DNA of 20,825 nucleotides from Clostridia bacterium (GTDB lineage: Bacteria > Bacillota > Clostridia > Oscillospirales > QAMX01). The notes below the pieces were generated by a model. It was not told where the DNA came from, ran no database searches, and saw nothing but the letters and a program-made list of their open reading frames with translations. The position numbers and the translations under genes are program-made. Positions 8,117 through 15,035 of this stretch are shown in pieces (within the stretch, counting starts at the first letter, position 1; each line of letters starts with the position of its first letter). The stretch lies in contig JAFYNU010000511.1 of NCBI GenBank assembly GCA_017547975.1, positions 1 to 20,825 of the forward strand, read 5' to 3'.

Positions 8117-8665
8117 CTATTCCAAAATCATACCAATTCCCTGCTCCAGGGTGGCCCGGTCGATCATACCCCCGGCACCGGTGACCACCGTGCCGTCCGC
8201 TCCGATAAAGTAGGTGGTGGGAAATCCGGTCACATAGTAGGAGGATACCGCATTCCGTTGGGTATCATACACCACAGGGAAGGTAAACCCCTCCGCTTTC
8301 ACGTATTCCTTGGCTTTTTCCACCGTTTCCCGAACACCATCGGTGGCATTCACCATCAAAAACTGCACGTCGGGATAGGCCTTGGCTGCCTCGTCAAAAT
8401 CGGGCATCTCTTCCTTACAGTAATAGCACCAGGTGGCCCAGAAATTGATCACCACCGGCTTCCCCCGGTAATCCGACAGCTTCACCGGGTTGCCCTCTCC
8501 GTCGTACACCGTAAAGTCGGGGGCCAGTTGCGTATCCCCGGCTTCGCTTTCCGCCAGTGTATCCCCGTCGTAACGTTTGCTCATCCATCCGTAAAGCAGG
8601 ATGGCCCCCACGATCAGGGCCACCAGAAGTAGTGCCCAAAGCATGGCTTTTTTGTTGTCTTTCAT
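8117..8665 (-). CDS. Membrane-anchored TlpA/ResA-like thiol-disulfide oxidoreductase
   Basis: This is an extracytoplasmic thioredoxin-fold reductase held by an N-terminal signal anchor (hydrophobic residues ~8-26 after KDNKK). Such proteins reduce disulfides on exported proteins, for example apocytochrome c (ResA) or spore-envelope substrates (StoA). The active site is WATWCYYCKEEMP with C80 and C83; the CYYC dipeptide differs from CEPC of ResA and CPPC/CVPC of many TlpA proteins. The cis-proline motif TGFPTTYFI and the APDFTVYDGEGNPVKLSDYRGK entry segment are typical. The start is the second of two in-frame ATGs (8665), because GGGAGG lies 7 bases upstream, while the first ATG (8671) touches the Shine-Dalgarno. 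It is 13 bp after ccdA, and the two almost certainly work as a pair. Confidence 0.92.
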   Translation of the reverse strand: MKDNKKAMLWALLLVALIVGAILLYGWMSKRYDGDTLAESEAGDTQLAPDFTVYDGEGNPVKLSDYRGKPVVINFWATWCYYCKEEMPDFDEAAKAYPDVQFLMVNATDGVRETVEKAKEYVKAEGFTFPVVYDTQRNAVSSYYVTGFPTTYFIGADGTVVTGAGGMIDRATLEQGIGMILE

Positions 8666-8678
8666 TCCCATTCCTCCC

Positions 8679-9341
8679 TCAGGCCAATAGCGTCAGGAAT
8701 TTGCCAAATAACCCGGTGGCCATCAGAACGCCCACCAGAATCAGAAGCAATCCGCACACCAGGTTGATCATCCGATAATGGGATTTGATAAAGGCAAAGG
8801 CTCCCTTGAGCTTATCGATCAATAGGGCACTGACAAAAAAGGGGATGCCCAGCCCCAGGGAGTAGCAGAGAAGCATTATCGTCCCCTCCAACACGTGCCC
8901 CTGCTGGGATGCCAGCATCAAGGCTGACCCCAGGAAGGCCCCCACGCAGGGGGTCCAGCCCAGAGAAAAGACCACTCCAAAAAGCAGGGCGGAGAAAAAA
9001 CCCAAGTCATCCCCATGCATCCGGCGGTTTGTTCCCCGGAACAGGTTCACACGAAAAAAACCCAGGAAGTGCAGGCCAAAAAACACCACCACAAGGCCGG
9101 TAACCAGGTCCACAATTGTCCGATAGCGGGTAAGGAAACTCCCCAAAGTTCCTGCCAGGGCACCCATGGACACAAATATCAGGGTAAACCCCAGGATGAA
9201 GCCCAGGGCGTTTTTGACGATTTTACCCCGCTCCCCCTCCTTGCCCCCGGCAAAGTAGGACACGTAAACCGGCAGCATGGGTAGGAGGCAGGGTGAAATA
9301 AAGGTGATGATCCCCTCTAAAAACGAAATTGCGTATTGCAC
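8679..9341 (-). CDS. ccdA: CcdA-type membrane thiol-electron carrier (DsbD transmembrane family), GTG start
   Basis: This six-helix integral membrane protein takes electrons from cytoplasmic thioredoxin and passes them to an extracytoplasmic thioredoxin-like partner. The two redox cysteines are visible in the diagnostic motifs SPCLLPMLPVY (C18) and GWTPCVGAFLG (C132). The length of 220 residues is standard for CcdA. The start is GTG at 9341, with AAGGAG six bases upstream; no better ATG exists. The flanking genes are exactly its expected donor (trxA) and acceptor (tlpA). A 10-bp hairpin lies just before its ribosome binding site and may lower its level relative to trxA. Confidence 0.95.
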   Translation of the reverse strand: MQYAISFLEGIITFISPCLLPMLPVYVSYFAGGKEGERGKIVKNALGFILGFTLIFVSMGALAGTLGSFLTRYRTIVDLVTGLVVVFFGLHFLGFFRVNLFRGTNRRMHGDDLGFFSALLFGVVFSLGWTPCVGAFLGSALMLASQQGHVLEGTIMLLCYSLGLGIPFFVSALLIDKLKGAFAFIKSHYRMINLVCGLLLILVGVLMATGLFGKFLTLLA

Positions 9342-9360
9342 GACGCTCTCCTTCCATCAA

Positions 9361-9384
9361 GAAAGCGCCCCGGAGGGCGCTTTC
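9361..9384 (-). terminator. Strong hairpin between trxA and ccdA, probable partial terminator
   Basis: GAAAGCGCCC (9361-9370) and GGGCGCTTTC (9375-9384) form a perfect 10-bp stem with a 4-base loop, 10 bases after the trxA stop. On the minus strand only a short TTTCTT run follows, so termination is probably incomplete and read-through would supply ccdA-tlpA. It could also act as a 3' stabiliser for trxA mRNA. Confidence 0.75.
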
Positions 9385-9394
9385 GGTACGTTTC

Positions 9395-9703
9395 TCAGCC
9401 TTCCAGCATGGCAAGGATCTGGGCCTTGGGACGGGCGCCCACAGCCTGGTTGACCACTTCCCCTTTTTCCAGCACCGCCAGCATAGGGATGCTGGTGACG
9501 CCGAAGGCGGCAGCCAGTTCGAGTTCGTCGTCCACGTTGACCTTGCCAACCACGTATTCGGGGTGTTCCTCGGCAATCTGTTCCACAATGGGACCCACCA
9601 TGCGGCAGGGGCCGCACCAATCGGCGTAAAAGTCCAGAAGAACCTTCTTTTCGCTGGCCTTTACTTCTTCAAAATTTTCTTTATTTACCTTCAAAACTGA
9701 CAT
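9395..9703 (-). CDS. trxA: Thioredoxin
   Basis: This 102-residue cytoplasmic thioredoxin has the classical active site ADWCGPCRM (C30, C33), the LLDFYA strand before it, and the cis-proline loop VTSIPMLAVLEKG. It reduces protein disulfides using electrons from thioredoxin reductase, which is not in this window. As first gene of trxA-ccdA-tlpA it is the likely electron donor for CcdA. AAGGAAG lies about 9 bases before the ATG. Overlapping TATACT boxes sit about 30 bases upstream as a possible -10. Confidence 0.97.
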   Translation of the reverse strand: MSVLKVNKENFEEVKASEKKVLLDFYADWCGPCRMVGPIVEQIAEEHPEYVVGKVNVDDELELAAAFGVTSIPMLAVLEKGEVVNQAVGARPKAQILAMLEG

Positions 9704-9730
9704 CGTTGTAACTTCCTTTCTTGGTTTGTG

Positions 9731-9741
9731 AGTATAGTATA
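9731..9741 (-). promoter_or_regulatory. Possible -10 region for trxA
   Basis: On the minus strand two overlapping TATACT boxes (9741-9736 and 9736-9731) lie about 30 bases before trxA. No convincing -35 is seen at the right distance, so the call is tentative. Confidence 0.35.
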
Positions 9742-9818
9742 CCCTATCTTTTCGTTTTCTTCTGTGATGAAGTCACATTTCTCCAATGAAAATTTCTCTA
9801 TTTTTTTATTCTTCCCTA

Positions 9819-9846
9819 TTGACAAATGGAATTTTCGTGGTATAAT
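9819..9846 (+). promoter_or_regulatory. Near-perfect promoter for tRNA-Gln
   Basis: TTGACA (9819-9824), a 16-base spacer, and TATAAT (9841-9846) with an extended TGG just before the -10. Transcription would start near 9853, about 24 bases before the tRNA. Confidence 0.92.
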
Positions 9847-9876
9847 ATTGATGTTGTCTTTGAGAAGAGACGATAT

Positions 9877-9950
9877 TGCCGAATTGTGTAAGGGTAGCAC
9901 GACAGACTCTGGATCTGTTTGTGAGGGTTCAAATCCTTCTTCGGCAGCCA
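9877..9950 (+). tRNA. tRNA-Gln, anticodon CTG, CCA encoded
   Basis: A complete 74-nt cloverleaf. The acceptor is TGCCGAA with TTCGGCA; the D-stem is GTGT/GCAC around AAGGGTA; the anticodon stem is ACAGA/TCTGT with loop CTCTGGA, placing CTG at 9909-9911 (reads CAG, glutamine). The T-arm is GAGGG/CCTTC with loop TTCAAAT, the discriminator base is G, and CCA is encoded at 9948-9950. It is transcribed alone between its own promoter and terminator. Confidence 0.97.
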
Positions 9951-9951
9951 T

Positions 9952-9989
9952 AAAGCACTTACAGAAATGTGAGTGCTTTTTCTTTTTCC
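9952..9989 (+). terminator. Terminator of tRNA-Gln
   Basis: AAAGCACTTAC (9952-9962) pairs with GTGAGTGCTTT (9969-9979) with one U-G pair and a 6-base loop, followed by a T-rich tract. It begins two bases after the CCA end. Confidence 0.9.
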
Positions 9990-9997
9990 AAAAACCT

Positions 9998-10026
9998 TTG
10001 ACAGACAGTCCCCAGGGATGTACAAT
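9998..10026 (+). promoter_or_regulatory. Promoter of the GH36-like/NIF3/ADP-ribosylglycohydrolase operon
   Basis: TTGACA (9998-10003), a 17-base spacer, and TACAAT (10021-10026). The expected start near 10033 gives a short leader of about 29 bases containing GGGAAGG before the ATG at 10062. No dyad or riboswitch-sized leader is present, so expression may be constitutive or controlled elsewhere. Confidence 0.88.
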
Positions 10027-10061
10027 AGAAAAAAAACAATTTTTCAAAAGGGAAGGTACTT

Positions 10062-11621
10062 ATGAAGCTTCGATATCCCGATATTACCACCCTGACCCTG
10101 GCGGATGGGGACCTCCGCCTGACGGGGAATCTGAACTTTGATGGCGGTTATGTCTCCTATGAGTTAACCGATGGACTTACCGTCCGGTTAAAAAGCGAAA
10201 AAACCGGTGTTTCTTTCCTTACCCTGCGTTGGAATATTCCCATGCGTCCCGACGTGAAGGTTTTGGGGGATGCCTGGGAGCGGGGCTACGGTGACCTCCA
10301 GTGGCTTCCCATGGATTCCACCCGAGGAATGCCCTGGTACATGGCCATTTCCAACGGATCCGATCGGAATCCCGACACCTCCCACCGACTGACCGAATGC
10401 TTCGGAGTGGGTGTTCTGCCCAACGCCCTGGCCCTGTGGAAGTGCGACGGGGATGGGGTTACCCTGATCCTGGACCTTCGTAACGGGTGCCAACCCACCC
10501 TGCTTGGGGACCGGGTCCTGGATTGTGCCACGGTATATATGAAGGAATACCCCGCCTGCAGTGCCTTTTCCGCCCTGAAGGATTTCTGCCAGGTGATGTC
10601 TCCCTCTCCCCTGCTGGTCGATCACGTGGTCTACGGCTCCAACAACTGGTACTACGCTTACGGCGTCAGCTCCCATGAAGAAATCCTGGCCGACAGCCGT
10701 TTTGTCAAGGAAATGTGCCGGGATGCCGAAAATATCCCTTATATGGTCATTGACGATGGCTGGCAGATAAACAACGTAGACGCCCCCTGGGATCAGACTA
10801 AGCCCAACTTCCCCGATATGAAGTGTCTGGCGAAGGAAATGCGGGAGATTGGGGTCCGTCCCGGCATTTGGGTACGCTATCTGATCAACGGCATTGAAGG
10901 CAAGCGGCGCATCCACATCTTCCCGGAGGAGTGGTACACCCAGCGCTCCGAATTCGTTCTGGATCCCTCCCACCCCGGTGTGCTGGAGTACGTGGCCGAA
11001 ACCACCCGCCGCCTGGTGGGGTGGGGTTACACCCTGATTAAACACGACTATTCCACCTTTGATATCTTCGGCAGGTGGGGCTTTGAGTTCGGTGATTTCC
11101 CGGCGGAGGGGGATTGGGGCTTTTTCGATAACACCCGCACCACCGCCCAGATCATCAAGGACTTTTACCAAACCATCCGGGATGCCGCCGGGGACACCGT
11201 CATCATTGGCTGCAACGCCATTGGTCATCTTTGCGCCGGGATCCATCACTTTAACCGCACCGGAGATGACACCAGCGGCAAAGAATGGGACCGTACCCGA
11301 AAAATGGGGGTCAATACCCTGGCCTTCCGCCTGGTGCAAAACAACGCCTTCTTCGGGGCGGACGCTGACTGCGTGGGCATCACCGGACAGATTCCCTGGG
11401 AAAAGAACGCTCAATGGTTGAAGATTTTGTCCCGAAGCGGTTCCTGCCTGTTCGTTTCCTGCAAGCCAGGTATTTTGAAGGAAAGCGAGCTTGCCGACCT
11501 GCGGGAAGGCTTTCTGGCCGGTTCCCGACAGACAGACGAATTGATTCCCCTGGATTGGATGGAATCGGTTACCCCAACCAAGTACCTCCTGAACGGAGAG
11601 ACCATCACCTTCACCTGGTAA
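10062..11621 (+). CDS. GH36-like (clan GH-D) alpha-galactosidase-type glycoside hydrolase
   Basis: This 519-residue protein lacks a signal peptide, so it is probably cytoplasmic. The (beta/alpha)8 melibiase-type core is shown by PYMVIDDGWQ (residues 226-235), GVRPGIWVRYL (264-274), the KxD nucleophile motif LIKHDYSTFD (D329), and the acid/base region NRTGDDTSG (D402/D403). These fit clan GH-D retaining enzymes such as alpha-galactosidases. The N-terminal ~185 residues form a beta-rich domain, shorter than the large supersandwich domain of classical 700-residue GH36 enzymes, so this belongs to a compact subgroup. The exact sugar (alpha-galactose, alpha-N-acetylgalactosamine or other) is not determined. 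It is the first gene of a three-gene unit; GGGAAGG lies 5 bases before its ATG. The next gene begins 19 bp after the stop. Confidence 0.87.
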   Translation: MKLRYPDITTLTLADGDLRLTGNLNFDGGYVSYELTDGLTVRLKSEKTGVSFLTLRWNIPMRPDVKVLGDAWERGYGDLQWLPMDSTRGMPWYMAISNGSDRNPDTSHRLTECFGVGVLPNALALWKCDGDGVTLILDLRNGCQPTLLGDRVLDCATVYMKEYPACSAFSALKDFCQVMSPSPLLVDHVVYGSNNWYYAYGVSSHEEILADSRFVKEMCRDAENIPYMVIDDGWQINNVDAPWDQTKPNFPDMKCLAKEMREIGVRPGIWVRYLINGIEGKRRIHIFPEEWYTQRSEFVLDPSHPGVLEYVAETTRRLVGWGYTLIKHDYSTFDIFGRWGFEFGDFPAEGDWGFFDNTRTTAQIIKDFYQTIRDAAGDTVIIGCNAIGHLCAGIHHFNRTGDDTSGKEWDRTRKMGVNTLAFRLVQNNAFFGADADCVGITGQIPWEKNAQWLKILSRSGSCLFVSCKPGILKESELADLREGFLAGSRQTDELIPLDWMESVTPTKYLLNGETITFTW

Positions 11622-11640
11622 CGTCAAAAAGGAGACACAC

Positions 11641-12429
11641 ATGAAAGCATACGAAATTATGAACCACCTCTTCGCCAAGGCGGCCCGGACCCCCGGCGAA
11701 AACACTGTGGATACCCTGAAAGCCGGTGACCCTAACACCGAAGTCACCCACGTGGCAGTGAGTATGTTCGCCACCCCGGAGGTTATCCGGGAAGCCCATC
11801 GTCTGGGGGCCAACCTGCTCGTTGTTCACGAGCCCACCTTTTACGACCATTTTGACCGGCACCTGGAAAATGACCCGGTTACCACCGCCAAGGAAACCCT
11901 GCTGAAGGAAACCGGCATCACCCTCTACCGCTACCACGATTTCCCCCACAACGCTACCCCAGACCTGATCTGTGCCGGGGTAGCAAAAGCCATGGATCTG
12001 GACGCCGATATGGAGTTTCCAGATTTCCGGGATCTGGTGAAAATCACCCTACATACCCCCATGACTGCCGTCGAATTGGCGGCACACCTGGAGAATCGGC
12101 TTGGTATTCGCCATATCAAAATCAGCGGCAGCCGTGACCTTCCCGCCACAAAGCTTTCGCTGATGTGCGGTACCCCCGGCGGCGTATTTGACGAACTGCA
12201 CTCGGAGGATTGCGAGATCCTTTTGACCGGGGAAGCCTGCGAGTGGCAGCTCGGTGAATACGCCAGAGATGCCAGCCAGATGGGCTTCAACAAAACCCTG
12301 ATGGTATTGGGTCACATTGGTTCGGAGCGGGACGGCATGGAGCTTGTGGCGGAGCTACTCAAGGAAGAGCTTCCCGCAATCCAGGTTTCCTATATCGAAT
12401 GCGGTGAGGTCTATTCCTACACCAACTGA
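11641..12429 (+). CDS. NIF3/DUF34-family metal-binding protein with altered metal site
   Basis: This 262-residue protein has the NIF3 fold: LGANLLVVHEPTFYDH (residues ~55-70) equals the metal-binding HHP motif, EILLTGEACEWQ (~192-203) equals the TGE.kyH segment, and LGHIGSERDGM (223-233) equals the GHyaTE motif with H225 and E229. Family members form hexameric rings with a two-metal centre; their biochemical role is unsettled, and the label GTP cyclohydrolase type 2 is disputed. Here the usual second histidine of HH is E64, and the usual aspartate after the fourth strand falls in RYHDFPHN, so the metal ligands differ from E. coli YbgI. AAGGAG precedes the ATG. It sits between a glycosidase and an ADP-ribosylglycohydrolase homologue in one operon, which suggests work on a sugar conjugate. 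That function is inference. Confidence 0.85.
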   Translation: MKAYEIMNHLFAKAARTPGENTVDTLKAGDPNTEVTHVAVSMFATPEVIREAHRLGANLLVVHEPTFYDHFDRHLENDPVTTAKETLLKETGITLYRYHDFPHNATPDLICAGVAKAMDLDADMEFPDFRDLVKITLHTPMTAVELAAHLENRLGIRHIKISGSRDLPATKLSLMCGTPGGVFDELHSEDCEILLTGEACEWQLGEYARDASQMGFNKTLMVLGHIGSERDGMELVAELLKEELPAIQVSYIECGEVYSYTN

Positions 12430-12445
12430 CACAAACGAGGTATCT

Positions 12446-13543
12446 ATGAAAGACATCAATCGTTACCGGGGATGCCTGATTGGAGGTGCCGTTGGGGACG
12501 CTTTGGGTTATCCGGTTGAGTTTTGGCTCGAAGAGGAAATTTTCTCTCACTACGGGGAGAAGGGCATCACCGAATATGCCATCGAAAATGGGGATGTTTT
12601 GATTTCGGACGACACCCAAATGACCCTGTTTACTGCAAACGGACTCCTTTTGGCCGCCACCAATGGGGAATCGCTGACAAACCTTAACGTCTATCCCCAA
12701 TATATTGGTATCTGCTACCGGGATTGGCTGAAAACCCAAAGATTCGAGGAATTTGGAGTCCTTCCTCAGAGAGCCGCCTGGCTGAACAATATCCCCGCCC
12801 TGAATCACCCCCGTGCACCGGGAAACACCTGCATTTCTGCCCTCTTCAGCCCAGTTTTGGGTTCCATGGATACTCCCCTGAATAACAGCAAGGGCTGCGG
12901 CGGTGTCATGCGGGTGGCTCCCATCGGTCTGTTTTTTGACGAAACTACGCCCCCGGAAGAAATCACCCGGCTCGGAGGCGAAGCCGCCGCCTTGACCCAC
13001 GGGCATGAGCTTGGCTACCTGCCCGCCGCTATGCTGGCGCAGATGATCCATCGGTTGACCCACTACGAGGGTTGTACCCTTCTTTCGGCTGTGGAGGACG
13101 CCAAAGATGCCCTTCTGGCTTACTTCCCAAACTCCGCCGCCATGGAAGCGCTGATGGAGCTGGTGGACCGGGCCGTATCCCTTGCTACCGGCCACCCCAT
13201 GGATGACCTGGACGCTATCCACCTGCTGGGGGCAGGCTGGGTGGCGGAGGAAACCCTTGCCATTGCCATCTACTGTGCCCTCCGGCACGAAACCGATTTT
13301 AAAGCCGCCGTTATCGCCGCCGTGAATCATGAGGGCGACAGCGATTCCACCGGGGCGGTCACCGGAAATATTCTGGGTGCCCGCTTAGGTCTAGACGCTA
13401 TCCCAAAAAAGTTCCTGGATCGCCTGGAGCTACGGGACACCATCCTGGAAATTGCCGACGACCTTTACCACCGGGGACCCCTCCCCGGAGAGGAAGCCCG
13501 CTGGGAAGCCAAGTACGTCAACCACAGCTATCCGACCTTATAA
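12446..13543 (+). CDS. ADP-ribosylglycohydrolase (DraG/ARH) family protein
   Basis: This 365-residue all-helical enzyme belongs to a family that hydrolyses N- or O-glycosidic bonds of ADP-ribose or related ribosides using two magnesium ions. Motifs run CLIGGAVGDALGYPVE (10-25), ISDDTQMT (metal ligands D55, D56), APGNTCISAL, NNSKGCGGVMRVAPIGLF (146-163), THGHELGYLPAAMLA and NHEGDSDSTGAVTGNILGA (D298, D300). All metal ligands appear intact. An in-frame ATG lies at 12317, but it is inside the NIF3 gene and its extra residues are not family-like. The start at 12446 has GAGG five bases upstream and follows the NIF3 stop by 16 bp. With no ADP-ribosyltransferase nearby, a metabolic glycohydrolase role fits the glycosidase operon better than protein de-ADP-ribosylation. 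That choice is inferred. Confidence 0.92.
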   Translation: MKDINRYRGCLIGGAVGDALGYPVEFWLEEEIFSHYGEKGITEYAIENGDVLISDDTQMTLFTANGLLLAATNGESLTNLNVYPQYIGICYRDWLKTQRFEEFGVLPQRAAWLNNIPALNHPRAPGNTCISALFSPVLGSMDTPLNNSKGCGGVMRVAPIGLFFDETTPPEEITRLGGEAAALTHGHELGYLPAAMLAQMIHRLTHYEGCTLLSAVEDAKDALLAYFPNSAAMEALMELVDRAVSLATGHPMDDLDAIHLLGAGWVAEETLAIAIYCALRHETDFKAAVIAAVNHEGDSDSTGAVTGNILGARLGLDAIPKKFLDRLELRDTILEIADDLYHRGPLPGEEARWEAKYVNHSYPTL

Positions 13544-13548
13544 AAGAA

Positions 13549-13584
13549 CCCCCGGCCCGCAGATGCGCAGGCCGGGGATTTCTT
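13549..13584. terminator. Terminator between the ADP-ribosylglycohydrolase and alcohol dehydrogenase genes
   Basis: CCCCCGGCC (13549-13557) pairs with GGCCGGGG (13570-13577), with extra pairing possible in the CGCAGATGCGC loop. Short T-rich runs follow on both strands (ATTTCTT plus; GTTCTTTTA minus), so it probably serves both convergent units. Confidence 0.82.
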
Positions 13585-13597
13585 ATGGGATCGAACT

Positions 13598-14773
13598 TTA
13601 CACCATGAGCTGATAGATTTTGCGGCAATCGTCGGCGTTGAGGGTGACAAAGCCTCTGATGGTGCCGGGGCGGCCGTCGCCGTAGCAAAGGACCTCCACC
13701 AGCTTATCAATGTCTTCCTCCCTGGCGCCCAATTCGGCAAAGTTCTTGGGCATACCGATGGAGACGAGGAAGTTTCGCAGGGCTTCGATTCCCGCCTTGG
13801 CGGTTTCTTCCGGGTGGGCAAAGTCCATCTGGCAACCCCATACCCGGGTGGCGACCTGGGCAAAACGCATGACGTCGTGATTCATGACGTAGGTAAATAC
13901 CGCCGGCATGGTCACCGCCAGACCGGCCCCGTGGGCGCAGTCATAGAGAGCGGAAAGCTCGTGTTCGATGTTGTGGCTGTTCCAGTCCTGGCTCCGGCCA
14001 ACGCCGCAGGCGTTGTTGTGGGCAATCATACCGGCCCACATGATGTTGGCGCGGGCTTCGTAGTTATCGGGGTCGGCCACTGCCTTGGGTCCTTCATGCA
14101 CCATGGTGAGAAGCAGAGCTTCCAGCAGGCGGTCGGTGACCTCCACGTCCTTGGTGTTGGTCAGATATCTTTCATACAGGTGCGCCATAATATCGGTGAT
14201 GCCGCAGGCGGTCTGGTAGGCAGGCAGGGTCTGGGTCAGCGCAGGATTCAGAATGCTGAACTTGGGACGAAGGGCTTCGGCGCCGGTTCCCCGCTTGAAC
14301 ATGCCCTCCTCCTTGGTGATAACCGAGTCGGCACTGCCCTCGCTGCCGGCGGCCGAAATGGTCAGAATGGTGGCAACAGGCAGAGCCTTTTCAATGGGGG
14401 TGCCGCTGTAGAAATCCCAGAAGTCTCCGTCATAGAGAACGCCCGCCGCAATGGCCTTGGCGGAGTCGATGGTGCTGCCGCCGCCCACCGCCAGGATGAA
14501 GTCCACGCCCTCCGCCCGGCACAGATCGATGCCCTGGTAGACCAGGCCGCTTCTGGGGTTGGGCTGAACGCCCCCCAGGAGCACGTAGGCAATGCCTTCC
14601 TGGTCCAGGGAAGCCTTGACTCTGTCAAGCAGCCCCGAACGGATGACGCTGCCGCCGCCGTAGTGGATCAGAACCTTGGTGCCGCCGAAACGCTTGACGT
14701 ATTCACCGGCCTGGTTCTCGGTGTCCTTGCCGAAGACAAAGTAAGTGGGAGAGTAGAAGGTAAAGTTTTTCAT
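13598..14773 (-). CDS. Iron-containing alcohol dehydrogenase, YqhD/BdhA (butanol dehydrogenase) type
   Basis: This 391-residue group III alcohol dehydrogenase reduces aldehydes to alcohols with NAD(P)H. The N-terminus FTFYSPTYFVFGK and the dinucleotide motif VGGGSTIDSAKAIA (~96-109) are typical of the BdhA/YugJ/YqhD group. The metal ligands D194, H198, H267 and H281 fall at exactly the residue numbers known for E. coli YqhD. Likely roles are fermentative butanol/ethanol formation or aldehyde detoxification; cofactor preference cannot be decided by eye. GGAGG lies five bases before the ATG, and an extended -10 promoter lies 30 bases upstream. Transcribed alone, it converges on the NIF3/ADP-ribosylglycohydrolase operon. 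Confidence 0.94.
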   Translation of the reverse strand: MKNFTFYSPTYFVFGKDTENQAGEYVKRFGGTKVLIHYGGGSVIRSGLLDRVKASLDQEGIAYVLLGGVQPNPRSGLVYQGIDLCRAEGVDFILAVGGGSTIDSAKAIAAGVLYDGDFWDFYSGTPIEKALPVATILTISAAGSEGSADSVITKEEGMFKRGTGAEALRPKFSILNPALTQTLPAYQTACGITDIMAHLYERYLTNTKDVEVTDRLLEALLLTMVHEGPKAVADPDNYEARANIMWAGMIAHNNACGVGRSQDWNSHNIEHELSALYDCAHGAGLAVTMPAVFTYVMNHDVMRFAQVATRVWGCQMDFAHPEETAKAGIEALRNFLVSIGMPKNFAELGAREEDIDKLVEVLCYGDGRPGTIRGFVTLNADDCRKIYQLMV

Positions 14774-14802
14774 AGGTTCCTCCGTGTTCTTTATTTTTTT
14801 CT

Positions 14803-14811
14803 ATTATATCA
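14803..14811 (-). promoter_or_regulatory. Extended -10 promoter of the alcohol dehydrogenase gene
   Basis: Minus-strand TGATATAAT (14811-14803) is a perfect extended -10 (TGnTATAAT). No good -35 is seen, which is common for extended -10 promoters. The leader of about 24 bases contains GGAGG. Confidence 0.75.
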
Positions 14812-14945
14812 TACCCGGGCCCTCTTGGCTACTGGTTTTTCCAAAACGTGATCACCACGCTCCGCCAGGCCTTGCACTCTGTCCATATATTACCCGCATT
14901 TCACTCGTATCGTTTGTATCCGCCTCCTTTTCGCCGCTTCCCCTC

Positions 14946-14974
14946 TTGCATTTTTGGTGCCGATATTGTAGAAT
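14946..14974 (+). promoter_or_regulatory. Promoter of the GH2 gene
   Basis: TTGCAT (14946-14951), 17 bases, TAGAAT (14969-14974). It would start near 14981, giving a leader of about 55 bases with AAGGAG at 15020-15025. It is overlapped by an inverted repeat (14959-14989). Confidence 0.65.
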
Positions 14975-14989
14975 ATTTCTGTAATCGGC
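14959..14989. promoter_or_regulatory. Candidate operator dyad over the GH2 promoter
   Basis: GCCGAT (14959-14964) and ATCGGC (14984-14989) are perfect inverted arms around the -10 and the start site, with an inner AGAA-TAT-TTCT dyad (14970-14980) almost on the same centre. Such a site would suit a repressor. A binding protein is not identified. Confidence 0.45.
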
Positions 14990-15035
14990 GATAGAGTGCG
15001 CACCGAATTGTACCTTATGAAGGAGAAAGATACTT

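Noticed and set aside
9877..9950. tRNA-Gln as an integration site for a mobile element
   Set aside because: I looked for a repeat of its 3' end downstream and for integrase genes and saw neither.
10188..11813. 541-codon minus-strand open frame opposite the GH36-like gene
   Set aside because: It is the antisense shadow of a real gene with family motifs; the translation has no recognisable domain and is Gly/Val-rich as expected from reversed GC-rich codons.
12317..12445. Upstream start for the ADP-ribosylglycohydrolase
   Set aside because: It lies inside the NIF3 gene in another frame, lacks a good ribosome binding site and adds residues unlike the family.
13814..14851. 345-codon plus-strand open frame opposite the alcohol dehydrogenase
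   Set aside because: Antisense shadow; the minus-strand protein has the exact metal ligands of the YqhD family.
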